Below the pieces are notes generated by a model. That model was not told the DNA's origin. It made no database searches and was given only the letters and a program-made list of their open reading frames with translations. The translations under genes and the position numbers were made by a program. This document shows, one piece after another, positions 1-6,676 of a stretch of DNA of 21,858 bases. Source of the DNA: Nocardioidaceae bacterium (GTDB lineage Bacteria; Actinomycetota; Actinomycetes; Propionibacteriales; Nocardioidaceae). Where the stretch lies: contig JACCZJ010000339.1 in NCBI GenBank assembly GCA_013696065.1, positions 1 to 21,858 of the forward strand, in the 5' to 3' direction. Numbering within the stretch: position 1 is the first letter of the stretch; each line of letters begins with the position of its first letter.

Positions 1-764
1 TCGCCCTCGGGATCACGGCGCAGCTTGAGGGTCTTGTAGCTCATCTCCAGTGCGTCGTAAACCATCAGGCGTCCGATCAGCGGCTCGCCGATCCCGGTGA
101 TCAGCTTGATCGCCTCGGTCACCATGACCGACCCGATCGACGCGCAGAGCACGCCGAGCACGCCGCCCTCGGCGCAGGACGGGACCATCCCCGGCGGCGG
201 CGGCTCCGGGTAGAGGTCCCGGTAGTTCGGGCCGTGCTCGTTCCAGAAGACGCTGACCTGGCCCTCGAACCGGTAGATCGACCCCCACACGTACGGCTTG
301 CCGAGCAGCACGCAGGCGTCGTTCACCAGGTAGCGGGTGGCGAAGTTGTCCGTGCCGTCCAGGATCAGGTCGTACGGCCGGAAGAGGTCCAGCGCGTTGT
401 CCGAGTCCAGCCGCTCGGTGTGCAGGTTGACCGTGATCAGCGGGTTGATCTCGTGCACGGAGTCGCGCGCGCTCTCGGCCTTGCTGCGGCCGATGTCGCT
501 CTGTCCGTGGATGATCTGGCGCTGCAGGTTCGACTCGTCCACCTCGTCGAACTCGACGATGCCGAGGGTGCCGACTCCCGCCGCGGCGAGGTAGAGCAGG
601 GCGGGGCTGCCGAGGCCGCCGGCGCCGATGACAAGAACCTTCGCGTTCTTGAGGCGCTTCTGCCCCGTCATACCGACATCGGGGATGATGAGGTGGCGGC
701 TATAGCGGCGTACCTCGTCGATGGTCAACTCAGCGGCCGGCTCGACCAGCGGCGGCAACGACAC
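1..764 (-). CDS. moeZ: Adenylyltransferase/sulfurtransferase MoeZ, N-terminal part (cut by window edge)
   Basis: E1-like enzyme that adenylates the C-terminus of small sulfur carrier proteins (MoaD and CysO types) and, in full-length MoeZ, passes sulfur to them through a C-terminal rhodanese domain; cytosolic, in molybdenum cofactor and cysteine/thiocarboxylate pathways. The 254 codons present hold the ThiF/MoeB fold: nucleotide motif GAGGLGSP (residues 47-54), FDEVDESNLQRQ, a GTDNFATRYLVND block and PSCAEGGVLG. The opening SLPPLVEPA and the whole segment closely resemble mycobacterial MoeZ as I remember it. The rhodanese domain lies beyond the left edge. The GTG start at 764 follows a GAGGAG ribosome site with 6-nt spacing. 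Codon use is mosaic: of 186 codons between 75 and 630, all but two end in G or C, while both ends of the gene carry the A/T-ending codons usual for this window (see findings). Confidence 0.95.
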   Translation of the reverse strand, partial: MSLPPLVEPAAELTIDEVRRYSRHLIIPDVGMTGQKRLKNAKVLVIGAGGLGSPALLYLAAAGVGTLGIVEFDEVDESNLQRQIIHGQSDIGRSKAESARDSVHEINPLITVNLHTERLDSDNALDLFRPYDLILDGTDNFATRYLVNDACVLLGKPYVWGSIYRFEGQVSVFWNEHGPNYRDLYPEPPPPGMVPSCAEGGVLGVLCASIGSVMVTEAIKLITGIGEPLIGRLMVYDALEMSYKTLKLRRDPEG

Positions 765-781
765 GGGGTTCTCCTCGATCG

Positions 782-787
782 AAAATA
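782..787 (-). promoter_or_regulatory. Candidate -10 element for moeZ
   Basis: The minus strand reads TATTTT 17 nt before the moeZ GTG. A transcript starting about 7 nt downstream would carry a very short leader that still contains the GAGGAG ribosome site. No clear -35 is visible. The 183-nt gap 765-947 is a divergent promoter region shared with the polymerase gene; I see no gene in it. Confidence 0.35.
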
Positions 788-935
788 AGGCAAAAGACGA
801 AAGCGACGGACGCGTCGCACACGGGACTACAACTCATCCGGCTCCATCGATGTTCCCTGAGATTCGCGTCGCCCGGAGTCAGCCGTCTCGTCATTCGGAC
901 CATGCGCAGACACGGCACGTGGCAACACCTCACCT

Positions 936-941
936 TAGGGT
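936..941 (+). promoter_or_regulatory. Candidate leaderless -10 element for the LigD-type polymerase
   Basis: TAGGGT fits the actinobacterial TANNNT -10 pattern and lies 6 nt before the ATG at 948, the spacing expected when transcription starts at the A of the start codon. No good Shine-Dalgarno sequence competes with this reading, although AGGG within the hexamer could act as a weak one. Confidence 0.4.
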
Positions 942-947
942 TGGCGT

Positions 948-1850
948 ATGGCGAGCGGCAGCAAGGTGGGCGTCGAGGTGGATGGGCGCTCCTTGACACT
1001 GAGCAACCTCGACAAGGTGCTGTATCCCGAAGCCGGATTCACCAAAGGCGAGGTGATCGACTACTACGCAGCAGTCGCGGACACGCTGCTCCCGCACCTG
1101 GCCGACCGTCCCCTGACCCGCAAGCGATGGCCGGACGGGACCGGGTCTGGCTCGTTCTTCGAGAAGAACAAGCCGCGCGGCACCCCTGACTGGGTGCGGA
1201 CGACCTTCATGGCCGAGCACGGTGACGACGGCGTCGAGTATGTCGTCGCGGACTCGGTGGCAACGCTCGTCTGGCTTGCCAACCTTGCTGCGCTGGAGCT
1301 GCACGTCCCGCAATGGCGCGTCGATGATGCCGGTGATCCGCTCCCCGCTGACCTGCTCGTGATCGACCTCGACCCGGGCCCACCCGCAGACATCATCGAC
1401 TGTTGCAACGTCGCGCTGGCGCTGCGCCATCTGCTCGAAGCGGACGGGTTGACCGCCTACGCCAAGACCTCGGGCAACAAGGGCGCCCAGCTCTATGTGC
1501 CGGTCGAGCCCGCCTCGTCGCAGCGCACCTCGGCATACGCCAAGAAGCTGGCCGACCAGATGGCAGCCGCTCTGCCTGAGCTGGTGCTGTCGTCGATGGA
1601 TCGGGCAGCGCGCAAAGCCAAGGTGTTCATCGACTGGAGCCAAAACAGTGCGGCCAAGACAACCGTCGCCCCCTATTCGCTGCGTGGCGTCGCACGCCCC
1701 ACGGTGTCCACGCCGCTCACGTGGAACGAGGTGGCGGACGCCCGCGTGGCGGCCGACCTGCGCTTCGAGGCCGCTGACGTCGTACGCCGAATCGAGCAGC
1801 GGGGTGATCTGCTGGCTGACATGGCGGACTCGGCCGCCCCCCTGCCTTGA
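948..1850 (+). CDS. Stand-alone LigD-type DNA polymerase/primase domain protein
   Basis: Archaeo-eukaryotic-primase-like polymerase domain (PolDom) of bacterial non-homologous end joining, here as a 300-residue single-domain protein with no ligase or phosphoesterase module and no ku gene in the window. The catalytic pair is VIDLDPG (Asp140, Asp142), and the third metal-ligand region is FIDWSQNSAAKTT (Asp229). KTSGNKGA at 173-180 is the conserved substrate loop, but the family's SGxKGxH histidine is Gln181 here. FFEKN and an Arg/Lys-rich TRKRWPDG are also typical. By analogy with mycobacterial stand-alone enzymes (PolD1/PolD2) it could fill gaps or add ribonucleotides during break or excision repair. 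It is probably leaderless (TAGGGT 6 nt before the ATG). Family assignment is firm; the exact role is inferred. Confidence 0.9.
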   Translation: MASGSKVGVEVDGRSLTLSNLDKVLYPEAGFTKGEVIDYYAAVADTLLPHLADRPLTRKRWPDGTGSGSFFEKNKPRGTPDWVRTTFMAEHGDDGVEYVVADSVATLVWLANLAALELHVPQWRVDDAGDPLPADLLVIDLDPGPPADIIDCCNVALALRHLLEADGLTAYAKTSGNKGAQLYVPVEPASSQRTSAYAKKLADQMAAALPELVLSSMDRAARKAKVFIDWSQNSAAKTTVAPYSLRGVARPTVSTPLTWNEVADARVAADLRFEAADVVRRIEQRGDLLADMADSAAPLP

Positions 1851-1985
1851 GCCTGCCGCCCGTGTCTTGGGCCTGCCGCTAGGCTGACTACATCCCATCT
1901 GCGAAGGCAGCTACCTGCTGCTTGTCAACCGTCGCTGGGCAACAGATGAGCCCGACCAAGAAGAGAACACTCGAGAGGACTGTCC

Positions 1986-2216
1986 GTGGAGGTCAAGATC
2001 GGCGTGAGCCACGTCAACCGCGAGATCACCCTCGACTCCAGCCTCACCGCTGATGAGGTGCACAAGGCCGTCGACGAGGCGCTCAAGAGCGACGGCGGCA
2101 TGCTGGTGCTGAGCGACACCAAGGGGCGCACCGTCTACGTGCCCACCCAGAAACTCGGCTATGTCGAGATCTCCGGCGAAACTGGCCGAAAAGTCGGCTT
2201 CGGCGCCAAGCCCTAA
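1986..2216 (+). CDS. DUF3107 family small protein
   Basis: A 76-residue acidic protein of the actinobacterial DUF3107 family (Rv3208A/TB9.4 in M. tuberculosis by memory). It begins MEVKIGVSHVNREI, has a central ADEVHKAVDEAL helix and a conserved strand region GRTVYVPTQKLGYVEI before a short GRKVGFG tail. The GTG start is preceded by GAGAGGAC, a good ribosome site. It has no signal peptide or membrane segment, so it should be cytosolic. Function is unknown. Its company (moeZ, ferritin-like protein, RhlE-like helicase) is the usual actinobacterial neighbourhood. The 135-nt gap before it contains only a weak hairpin at 1905-1923 and no evident gene. Confidence 0.9.
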   Translation: MEVKIGVSHVNREITLDSSLTADEVHKAVDEALKSDGGMLVLSDTKGRTVYVPTQKLGYVEISGETGRKVGFGAKP

Positions 2217-2256
2217 TCCTCCCGGCCCCGCCTGCCCCCGCTCACCGAATCGCTGG

Positions 2257-2301
2257 CCAGTGTCACTGTGAGGTCAAATGTTGACGTCACAGTCACACTG
2301 G
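2257..2301. terminator. 45-bp near-perfect inverted repeat between convergent genes
   Basis: Two 21-nt arms separated by the loop ATG pair at 19 of 21 positions (a C:C and a G:G mismatch). The left arm starts CCAGTGT and the right arm ends ACACTGG. It lies between the convergent ends of the DUF3107 gene and the ferritin-like gene, so a bidirectional terminator is the simplest reading, but no T-run follows on either strand. The regular ACTGTGA / TCACAGT halves also look like a protein-binding palindrome, and the centre contains TGACGTCA. Confidence 0.55.
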
Positions 2302-2373
2302 AGCGCCTAAACGGATGGCTGCCGGACGCAGGTCCGAGAGGACCCGCTCGCCACAGCATCCGGCCTATAGCCC

Positions 2374-2450
2374 CGGCGTCAGATGAGGCGAGGTAGGTCC
2401 GCCGTCAGTGGTGCAAGGTAGGCCCGGGGTCAGTGGCGCATGCTAGGCCT
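2374..2450. repeat. Three imperfect 25-26 bp tandem repeats
   Basis: Units begin with GTCAG(A/T)G at 2378, 2404 and 2429 and each carries a TAGG(C/T)C block about 16 bases later (2394, 2419, 2444). The third unit runs into the last codons and TAG stop of the minus-strand ferritin-like gene. The stretch is non-coding otherwise. It may be a local duplication that arose at the gene end. Confidence 0.55.
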
Positions 2451-3225
2451 GCAGACCGAGGCGGGACATGCGCTCGGTATGAGTCTCGCTGAGCCGGGCG
2501 AGCATGCGCGCAATGGCGGCCAGGTCCATGCCGGGACGGTCGACCCCTCCGACCAGCAGCGCCGACAAAGCGTCGCGCTCGGCTGCCACCCGTTGGGCTT
2601 GGCTCAGCGCCTCTCCCATGAGCCGCCGGGCCCACAGGGCCAGACGTCCAGCGATCTTGGGGTTGGCCTCGATGGCCTTCCGCACCCGCTCCACCACGAA
2701 CGAAGACTGGCCCGTGTCGTCAAGAGTGGTGAGGATCAGATCACGCGTGTCAGCATCGAGGTAGGCGGCGATCTCGCGATAGAAGTCCGCCGCCAGACCG
2801 TCCCCGACATACGCCTTGATCAGGCTCTCGAGCCAGTCCGCCGGCGCAGTGTGCTCGTGAAAGGCGTCGACCGGCCGATGGAACGGCTCCATTGCCGCGA
2901 ACGGGTCCGCCTCAAGGGAGACCAACCGGTCTCGCAGCCGCTCGAAATGTCCGAACTCGGCCGCCGCCATCGAAGCCAAAGCCACCTTGTCCTCGAGCGA
3001 AGGCGCCTGCGCGGCGTCTTCGGTGAGGCGCTCGAAGGCGCTCAACTCTGAGTAGGCAAGCCCTCCAAGCAAGTCCACCACAGCGATCCGATACGACGGG
3101 TCCGCAAGAGCGGTTGCCGCTGGCCCGGCGGCCGGGTTTCCTGCTTCATCGGCTACTGCGTGGCCAGCCGGATCGCCAGCCGAGGGAGGGCCGGACAACG
3201 GAAGATCTGATGACTTGTCGGTCAT
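2443..3225 (-). CDS. Ferritin-like fold protein (MiaE-like, PF13794-type)
   Basis: A 260-residue helical protein of the actinobacterial tRNA-(MS[2]IO[6]A)-hydroxylase-like family (Rv3210c-like). After a disordered Pro/Ala-rich lead of about 40 residues, helices carry candidate di-iron ligands: AFERL (Glu65), AAAEFGHFERL (Glu90, His93) and FVVERV near 179. MiaE itself hydroxylates a modified adenosine in tRNA, but that substrate should not be assumed here. I chose ATG 3225 because TACTCT sits exactly 7 nt upstream, a leaderless arrangement; GTG 3243 would add six residues without a ribosome site. The gene is divergent from the helicase and convergent with DUF3107. Confidence 0.82.
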   Translation of the reverse strand: MTDKSSDLPLSGPPSAGDPAGHAVADEAGNPAAGPAATALADPSYRIAVVDLLGGLAYSELSAFERLTEDAAQAPSLEDKVALASMAAAEFGHFERLRDRLVSLEADPFAAMEPFHRPVDAFHEHTAPADWLESLIKAYVGDGLAADFYREIAAYLDADTRDLILTTLDDTGQSSFVVERVRKAIEANPKIAGRLALWARRLMGEALSQAQRVAAERDALSALLVGGVDRPGMDLAAIARMLARLSETHTERMSRLGLQA

Positions 3226-3232
3226 GCAGTGA

Positions 3233-3238
3233 AGAGTA
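3233..3238 (-). promoter_or_regulatory. Candidate leaderless -10 element for the ferritin-like gene
   Basis: The minus strand reads TACTCT (TANNNT pattern) 7 nt before ATG 3225, which places the transcription start at or next to the start codon. No Shine-Dalgarno sequence precedes this ATG, consistent with a leaderless transcript. Confidence 0.45.
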
Positions 3239-3294
3239 GCCACCGGTTTGTGGGGGCCGACCGATAGACTGGCTTACACGGAGCCCGCTGCGCG

Positions 3295-4896
3295 GTGAGG
3301 CACTCATCCCGCAATGACCACCCTGGCACCAACCAATCGGCTCCACACCATGAAGAATCGAGAATTGTTCTGTCTACGTTTGCAGACCTCGGAGTCTTGC
3401 CACAGATCGTCGAGGCGCTCCGCGCTGACGGCATCACGGAAGCCTTCCCCATCCAAGAGATGACCCTGCCGATCGCCCTGGTGGGCACCGACGTGATCGG
3501 TCAGGCGCGCACCGGCACCGGCAAGACGCTGGCCTTCGCAATACCCATCCTCCAGCGCGTCATTTCGCCCACCGACATCGACTTCGACGAGCTGGTGGCT
3601 CCCGGCAAACCTCAGGCGTTGATCATCGCTCCCACTCGCGAACTCGCATTGCAGGTGTCAGGCGACCTCAGCCTCGCTGGCAAGCTGCGTGGCACTCGCA
3701 CTCTGACCGTGTATGGCGGTGTGCCCTACGAACCGCAGCTCGATGCCCTCCAGTCAGGCGTCGACGTCGTGGTGGGAACCCCTGGGCGCCTCCTTGACCT
3801 CGCGTCCCGCAGGTCGCTGGACCTCTCGCACGTCAAGGTGCTCGTGCTCGACGAGGCGGACGAGATGCTCGACCTGGGATTCCTCCCCGATGTCGAGCGG
3901 CTGATCGCCAAGACGCCTGAGCTGCGACAGACCATGCTGTTCTCGGCGACCATGCGCGGTGAGGTCGTCACCTTGGCCCGCACCCATATGCGGCACCCCA
4001 TCAACGTCAGAGCCGAATCCGCCACCGATGCCCAGACGGTGCCCGCCACCGCTCAATTCGTGTACGTCGCCCACGACCTCGACAAGCCCGAGATCATCGC
4101 CCGGGTCATGCAAGCCGAGAACAGCGGCCTCTCCATCATCTTCACCCGCACCAAGCGGCAAGCCCAACGCATCGCCGAAGATTTGATGGAGCGAGGCTTC
4201 CCGGCGGCACCCTTGCATGGAGACATGGCCCAGGTCGCCCGCGAGCGTGCTCTGAAAAAGTTCCGGGAGGGCAAGATCCAGATCCTCGTGGCGACGGACG
4301 TCGCGGCCCGCGGAATCGATGTCGAGGGGGTGACCCACGTCATCAACTACACCTGCCCCGAGGACGAGAAGATGTATGTCCACCGCATCGGACGCACGGG
4401 TCGGGCCGGTGCCACCGGCATCGCCATCACTTTCGTCGACTGGGCCGACGTCACCCGTTGGAAGGTCATCAACAAGGCGCTCGATCTGCCGTATGACGAG
4501 CCGCAGGAAACGTACTCGACCAGCGAGCACCTGTTCCATGACCAGGGAATCTCCGCCGGCACGGTCGGCCGCCTGCCAGGAGCCGCCTCCAAACCCGGCG
4601 CCACGACTGAGGGGGCCAAGGGCACCAGCCGCCAGGGCACCAGCCGGCCGAGCACCAGCCGCGAGGGCGCTGGTTACAGCAAGGGCGGCAGGCAGCAGGA
4701 TCGCAAGTCCGGCACCGACTCATCGCGCAGAGGTCGAGCGGTCAGCTCCGCTAGTCCCGCGGCGACCAGTGGGGACGCCGCACCGGGTGGCGCCTCCGGT
4801 AGTGCGGGCAAACGCCGCAGCCGCAGTCGTACTCGCAGGCGGAGCGGCCAGGCAGTGTCGGAGTCAGGTCAAGCTCAGTCCGACGCGAATGACTGA
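3295..4896 (+). CDS. DEAD-box ATP-dependent RNA helicase, RhlE-like
   Basis: Cytosolic RNA-unwinding ATPase, probably in ribosome assembly or RNA turnover. All superfamily 2 motifs are present: Q motif FPIQEMTLP (51-59), Walker A ARTGTGKT (71-78), APTRELALQ, TPGRLLDL, DEAD (186-189), SAT (217-219), IIFTRTKRQA, ARGIDV (338-343) and HRIGRTGR (363-370). A tail from about 425 to 533 is Ser/Gly/Arg-rich and ends in a strongly basic KRRSRSRTRRR stretch, typical of extra RNA binding. The GTG at 3295 is the only standard start (TAGACT at 3265-3270 and GGAG at 3280-3283 lie upstream). Homologous proteins usually begin near residue 26, where a CTG opens LSTFADLG, so the true start may be a rare CTG at 3370. 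The gene stops 8 nt before the convergent L,D-transpeptidase. Confidence 0.93.
   Translation: MRHSSRNDHPGTNQSAPHHEESRIVLSTFADLGVLPQIVEALRADGITEAFPIQEMTLPIALVGTDVIGQARTGTGKTLAFAIPILQRVISPTDIDFDELVAPGKPQALIIAPTRELALQVSGDLSLAGKLRGTRTLTVYGGVPYEPQLDALQSGVDVVVGTPGRLLDLASRRSLDLSHVKVLVLDEADEMLDLGFLPDVERLIAKTPELRQTMLFSATMRGEVVTLARTHMRHPINVRAESATDAQTVPATAQFVYVAHDLDKPEIIARVMQAENSGLSIIFTRTKRQAQRIAEDLMERGFPAAPLHGDMAQVARERALKKFREGKIQILVATDVAARGIDVEGVTHVINYTCPEDEKMYVHRIGRTGRAGATGIAITFVDWADVTRWKVINKALDLPYDEPQETYSTSEHLFHDQGISAGTVGRLPGAASKPGATTEGAKGTSRQGTSRPSTSREGAGYSKGGRQQDRKSGTDSSRRGRAVSSASPAATSGDAAPGGASGSAGKRRSRSRTRRRSGQAVSESGQAQSDAND
4622..4666 (+). repeat. Three 15-bp coding repeats in the helicase tail
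   Basis: Three in-frame units starting GCACCAGCCG at 4622, 4637 and 4652 encode GTSRQ, GTSRP and STSRE. They lie in the disordered, basic C-terminal extension and indicate slippage-driven length change of the tail. Confidence 0.7.
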
Positions 4897-4904
4897 ACGA
4901 AGGT

Positions 4905-5732
4905 TCAGGCTTTGACGACGACCGTCGTACCGATGTCGGAAAACTGCCACAGCGCCCGAGCGTCGGTGATCCATTGCCTGATGCAGCCAGCGGATCGAGG
5001 AACACCGAGTTCGTCGCGGGTCTGAATCAGACGTCCGCCCTCGAGAGCCGGTACGTCGTGAAAGCCGATCGGCGCGGAATCGCCATGGGAAAAGCGCACC
5101 ATGTAGTTCATAGTCTCGCGCAAATCGAAGCTTACGGCGTGGCGCGACTTGGAGTAGACGGCATAGCTGCCGGGATCGAGCAGGCTCTCGTCTCGGCCCC
5201 CTGACACCGGATAATCGCGAACCACCGTGTTATCGGCACTGACGAGCCAGGTGTGCTGCTCACTGATGTCATAGACGATTCGCTCGCCCTCACCAGACCC
5301 TGCTGGCAATGAGTAACTCTCGGCGCGGTTGGCAGGCTCGCCCTCGGGATCGGTGTCAGACCCGTCGCCCTCGGGATCGGTGTCAGACCCGTCGACCTCC
5401 GGATCATCCGTCTCAGACCCGTCGACTGCCGGATCGGTGTCAGAACCGACCGTGGGCGCATCCTCGACCGTCAGCCAACCGTCGGAGGTTGATGTAGTGC
5501 CGGTCTCGGCTCCCCCGTCAGCGTTGAGGGACTGCTCAGCATCAGTCGGCGCCAGGCGCTCGTCGCCGGCCAGCACGCTCGAGGGTTGTCGCGCCGATAC
5601 GCCGGGCACCAGACCCAGTGCTCCGCCGACGGAGACCACCATGATCACCGCGGCTCCGCCCACAGCAAGGAGCCGGCGTGGCTGCTCGCTGCCCTTTGAT
5701 GTCGGCGCGCGAAATGATGGCACGGCCGACAT
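4905..5732 (-). CDS. L,D-transpeptidase (YkuD domain) with acidic repeat stalk
   Basis: Cell-wall enzyme of the YkuD family, which forms 3-3 peptidoglycan cross-links or attaches proteins through a catalytic cysteine. The 275-residue product has an N-terminal signal anchor (about 21-45, no lipobox Cys), then an extracytoplasmic stalk with four acidic repeats of the type DGSDTDPEG (about 96-131), then the YkuD domain (about 150-275). The catalytic motif SAGCIR has Cys250 and Arg252, with His225 in IGFHDVP. ATG 5732 gives a normal short cytoplasmic head (MSAVPSF) but lacks a ribosome site. The frame stays open upstream to ATG 5873, adding 47 residues that include three heptad repeats (see findings). 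It is convergent with the helicase and divergent from the dehydrogenase. Confidence 0.85.
   Translation of the reverse strand: MSAVPSFRAPTSKGSEQPRRLLAVGGAAVIMVVSVGGALGLVPGVSARQPSSVLAGDERLAPTDAEQSLNADGGAETGTTSTSDGWLTVEDAPTVGSDTDPAVDGSETDDPEVDGSDTDPEGDGSDTDPEGEPANRAESYSLPAGSGEGERIVYDISEQHTWLVSADNTVVRDYPVSGGRDESLLDPGSYAVYSKSRHAVSFDLRETMNYMVRFSHGDSAPIGFHDVPALEGGRLIQTRDELGVPRSAGCIRQWITDARALWQFSDIGTTVVVKA
5340..5450 (-). repeat. 27-bp tandem repeats encoding the transpeptidase stalk
   Basis: Four units: 5340-5366 and 5367-5393 are identical 27-mers, 5394-5423 is a 30-nt variant and 5424-5450 a diverged 27-mer. On the minus strand they encode DGSDTDPEG twice, DGSETDDPEV and VGSDTDPAV. The two identical copies imply a recent duplication and likely length variation between strains. 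Confidence 0.85.
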
Positions 5733-5769
5733 CTTAAGCCGCCGAGCTGCGATTACGTGTAGCCTCGCG

Positions 5770-5835
5770 GCTCCGGCGTTGACTACGTGAGCGTTGACGG
5801 TGGCTACCTGGGCCTCGACGTTGGCTACCTCGGCG
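5770..5835 (-). repeat. 21-bp tandem repeat upstream of the transpeptidase
   Basis: The triplet TAC and its surroundings recur at 5784, 5805 and 5826, a 21-bp period. On the minus strand, in frame with the transpeptidase, the units read VANVEAQ, VATVNAH and VVNAGAA. This is either promoter-region repetition or an N-terminal heptad segment of a longer protein. Confidence 0.6.
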
Positions 5836-5893
5836 AGGGTCGTCAGCGCCACCGCCTTCTGCGATATCCCCATCTGTGAGTCATGTCGCGTTT

Positions 5894-5925
5894 GCGTAAG
5901 GCCCAAGGCTCAAGGATGCTTACGC
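5894..5925 (+). promoter_or_regulatory. Inverted repeat spanning the ribosome site of the dehydrogenase gene
   Basis: GCGTAAG (5894-5900) and CTTACGC (5919-5925) are perfect 7-nt complements separated by 18 nt. The enclosed stretch carries the AAGGA ribosome-binding sequence (5912-5916), and the right arm ends one base before the GTG start at 5927. It could be an operator or an mRNA hairpin that limits ribosome access. Confidence 0.4.
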
Positions 5926-5926
5926 G

Positions 5927-6676
5927 GTGCCTCTTTCGATGATCACCGGCCCGACTGCGGGTATCGGATATGCGTTCGCTCACGCTCTGGCGTCGGAGGG
6001 GCATGACCTCGTGCTGGTCTCTCGCGACGAGCATCGCTTGCAGCACGTGGGGGACGAACTCAGCACCGCCTACGGCGTCGACTGCGAAATATTGCGGGCC
6101 GATCTGAGCGATCTGGAGCAGACGCAGCTCGTCGAGGGGCGCCTGCGCAAGGAGCCCTTCGACATACTGGTCAATAACGCCGGCTTCGGCGTCAACAAGC
6201 CGTTTCACGACACCGACCTCGATGCCGAGCAGGCCGGACTGGACGTGATGGTGACGGCTGTCATGCGGCTCACCCAGGCCAGCCTCGGCGAGATGCTCAC
6301 CGCGGGTCGCGGCGACATCATCAACGTCTCCAGCGTCGCCGGATTCTTCCCGCGGGGCACCTACGGCGCCCACAAGGCCTGGGTAACCAGCTTCAGCTCC
6401 TGGGCCAACGTCCGCTATCGCCGCAAGGGCGTGCGGGTGATGGCGCTGTGTCCCGGGTTCGTCCGGACCGAGTTCCACCAACGCATGCACGCGGACATGG
6501 AAAACACCGCAGACTGGATGTGGTTGAACGCTGACGACGTGGTGCGGGCCGCGCTGCGGGACCTACGTCGAGGCAAGGCCGTCTCGATCCCCAGCAAGCG
6601 TTACAAGACCATTGTGGCGATCTCGCACCTGAGCCCCCGCCGTCTCACCGAACGCATCGCGAGGCGCGGACGATGA
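5927..6676 (+). CDS. Short-chain dehydrogenase/reductase (SDR)
   Basis: NAD(P)-dependent oxidoreductase of the classical SDR family, 249 residues, cytosolic. TGPTAGIG (7-14) is the cofactor glycine motif, NNAG is at 83-86, Ser135/136 lie in NVSSVAG, the catalytic pair is Tyr146 and Lys150 in YGAHK, and CPGFVRTEF follows. The C-terminus is basic (KRYKTIV...RRLTERIARRGR), a feature of SDRs that sit against membranes or act on lipids, but the substrate cannot be read from the sequence. The GTG start at 5927 follows AAGGA with 10-nt spacing; ATG 5939 would remove four residues just before the Rossmann motif. It overlaps the next gene by ATGA, so the two are co-translated. Confidence 0.9.
   Translation: MPLSMITGPTAGIGYAFAHALASEGHDLVLVSRDEHRLQHVGDELSTAYGVDCEILRADLSDLEQTQLVEGRLRKEPFDILVNNAGFGVNKPFHDTDLDAEQAGLDVMVTAVMRLTQASLGEMLTAGRGDIINVSSVAGFFPRGTYGAHKAWVTSFSSWANVRYRRKGVRVMALCPGFVRTEFHQRMHADMENTADWMWLNADDVVRAALRDLRRGKAVSIPSKRYKTIVAISHLSPRRLTERIARRGR

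Noticed and set aside
930..1898. Long open frame on the minus strand (about 320 codons) opposite the LigD-type polymerase
   Set aside because: It has no recognisable domain and mirrors the codon pattern of a convincing plus-strand gene; long antisense frames are common in GC-rich DNA.
1905..1923. Hairpin after the polymerase gene as a terminator
   Set aside because: The stem is only 6-7 bp with a mismatch and no T-run follows; too weak to annotate.
3226..3243. GTG 3243 as start of the ferritin-like gene
   Set aside because: It has no ribosome site and adds six unlikely residues; ATG 3225 has TACTCT at the leaderless distance.
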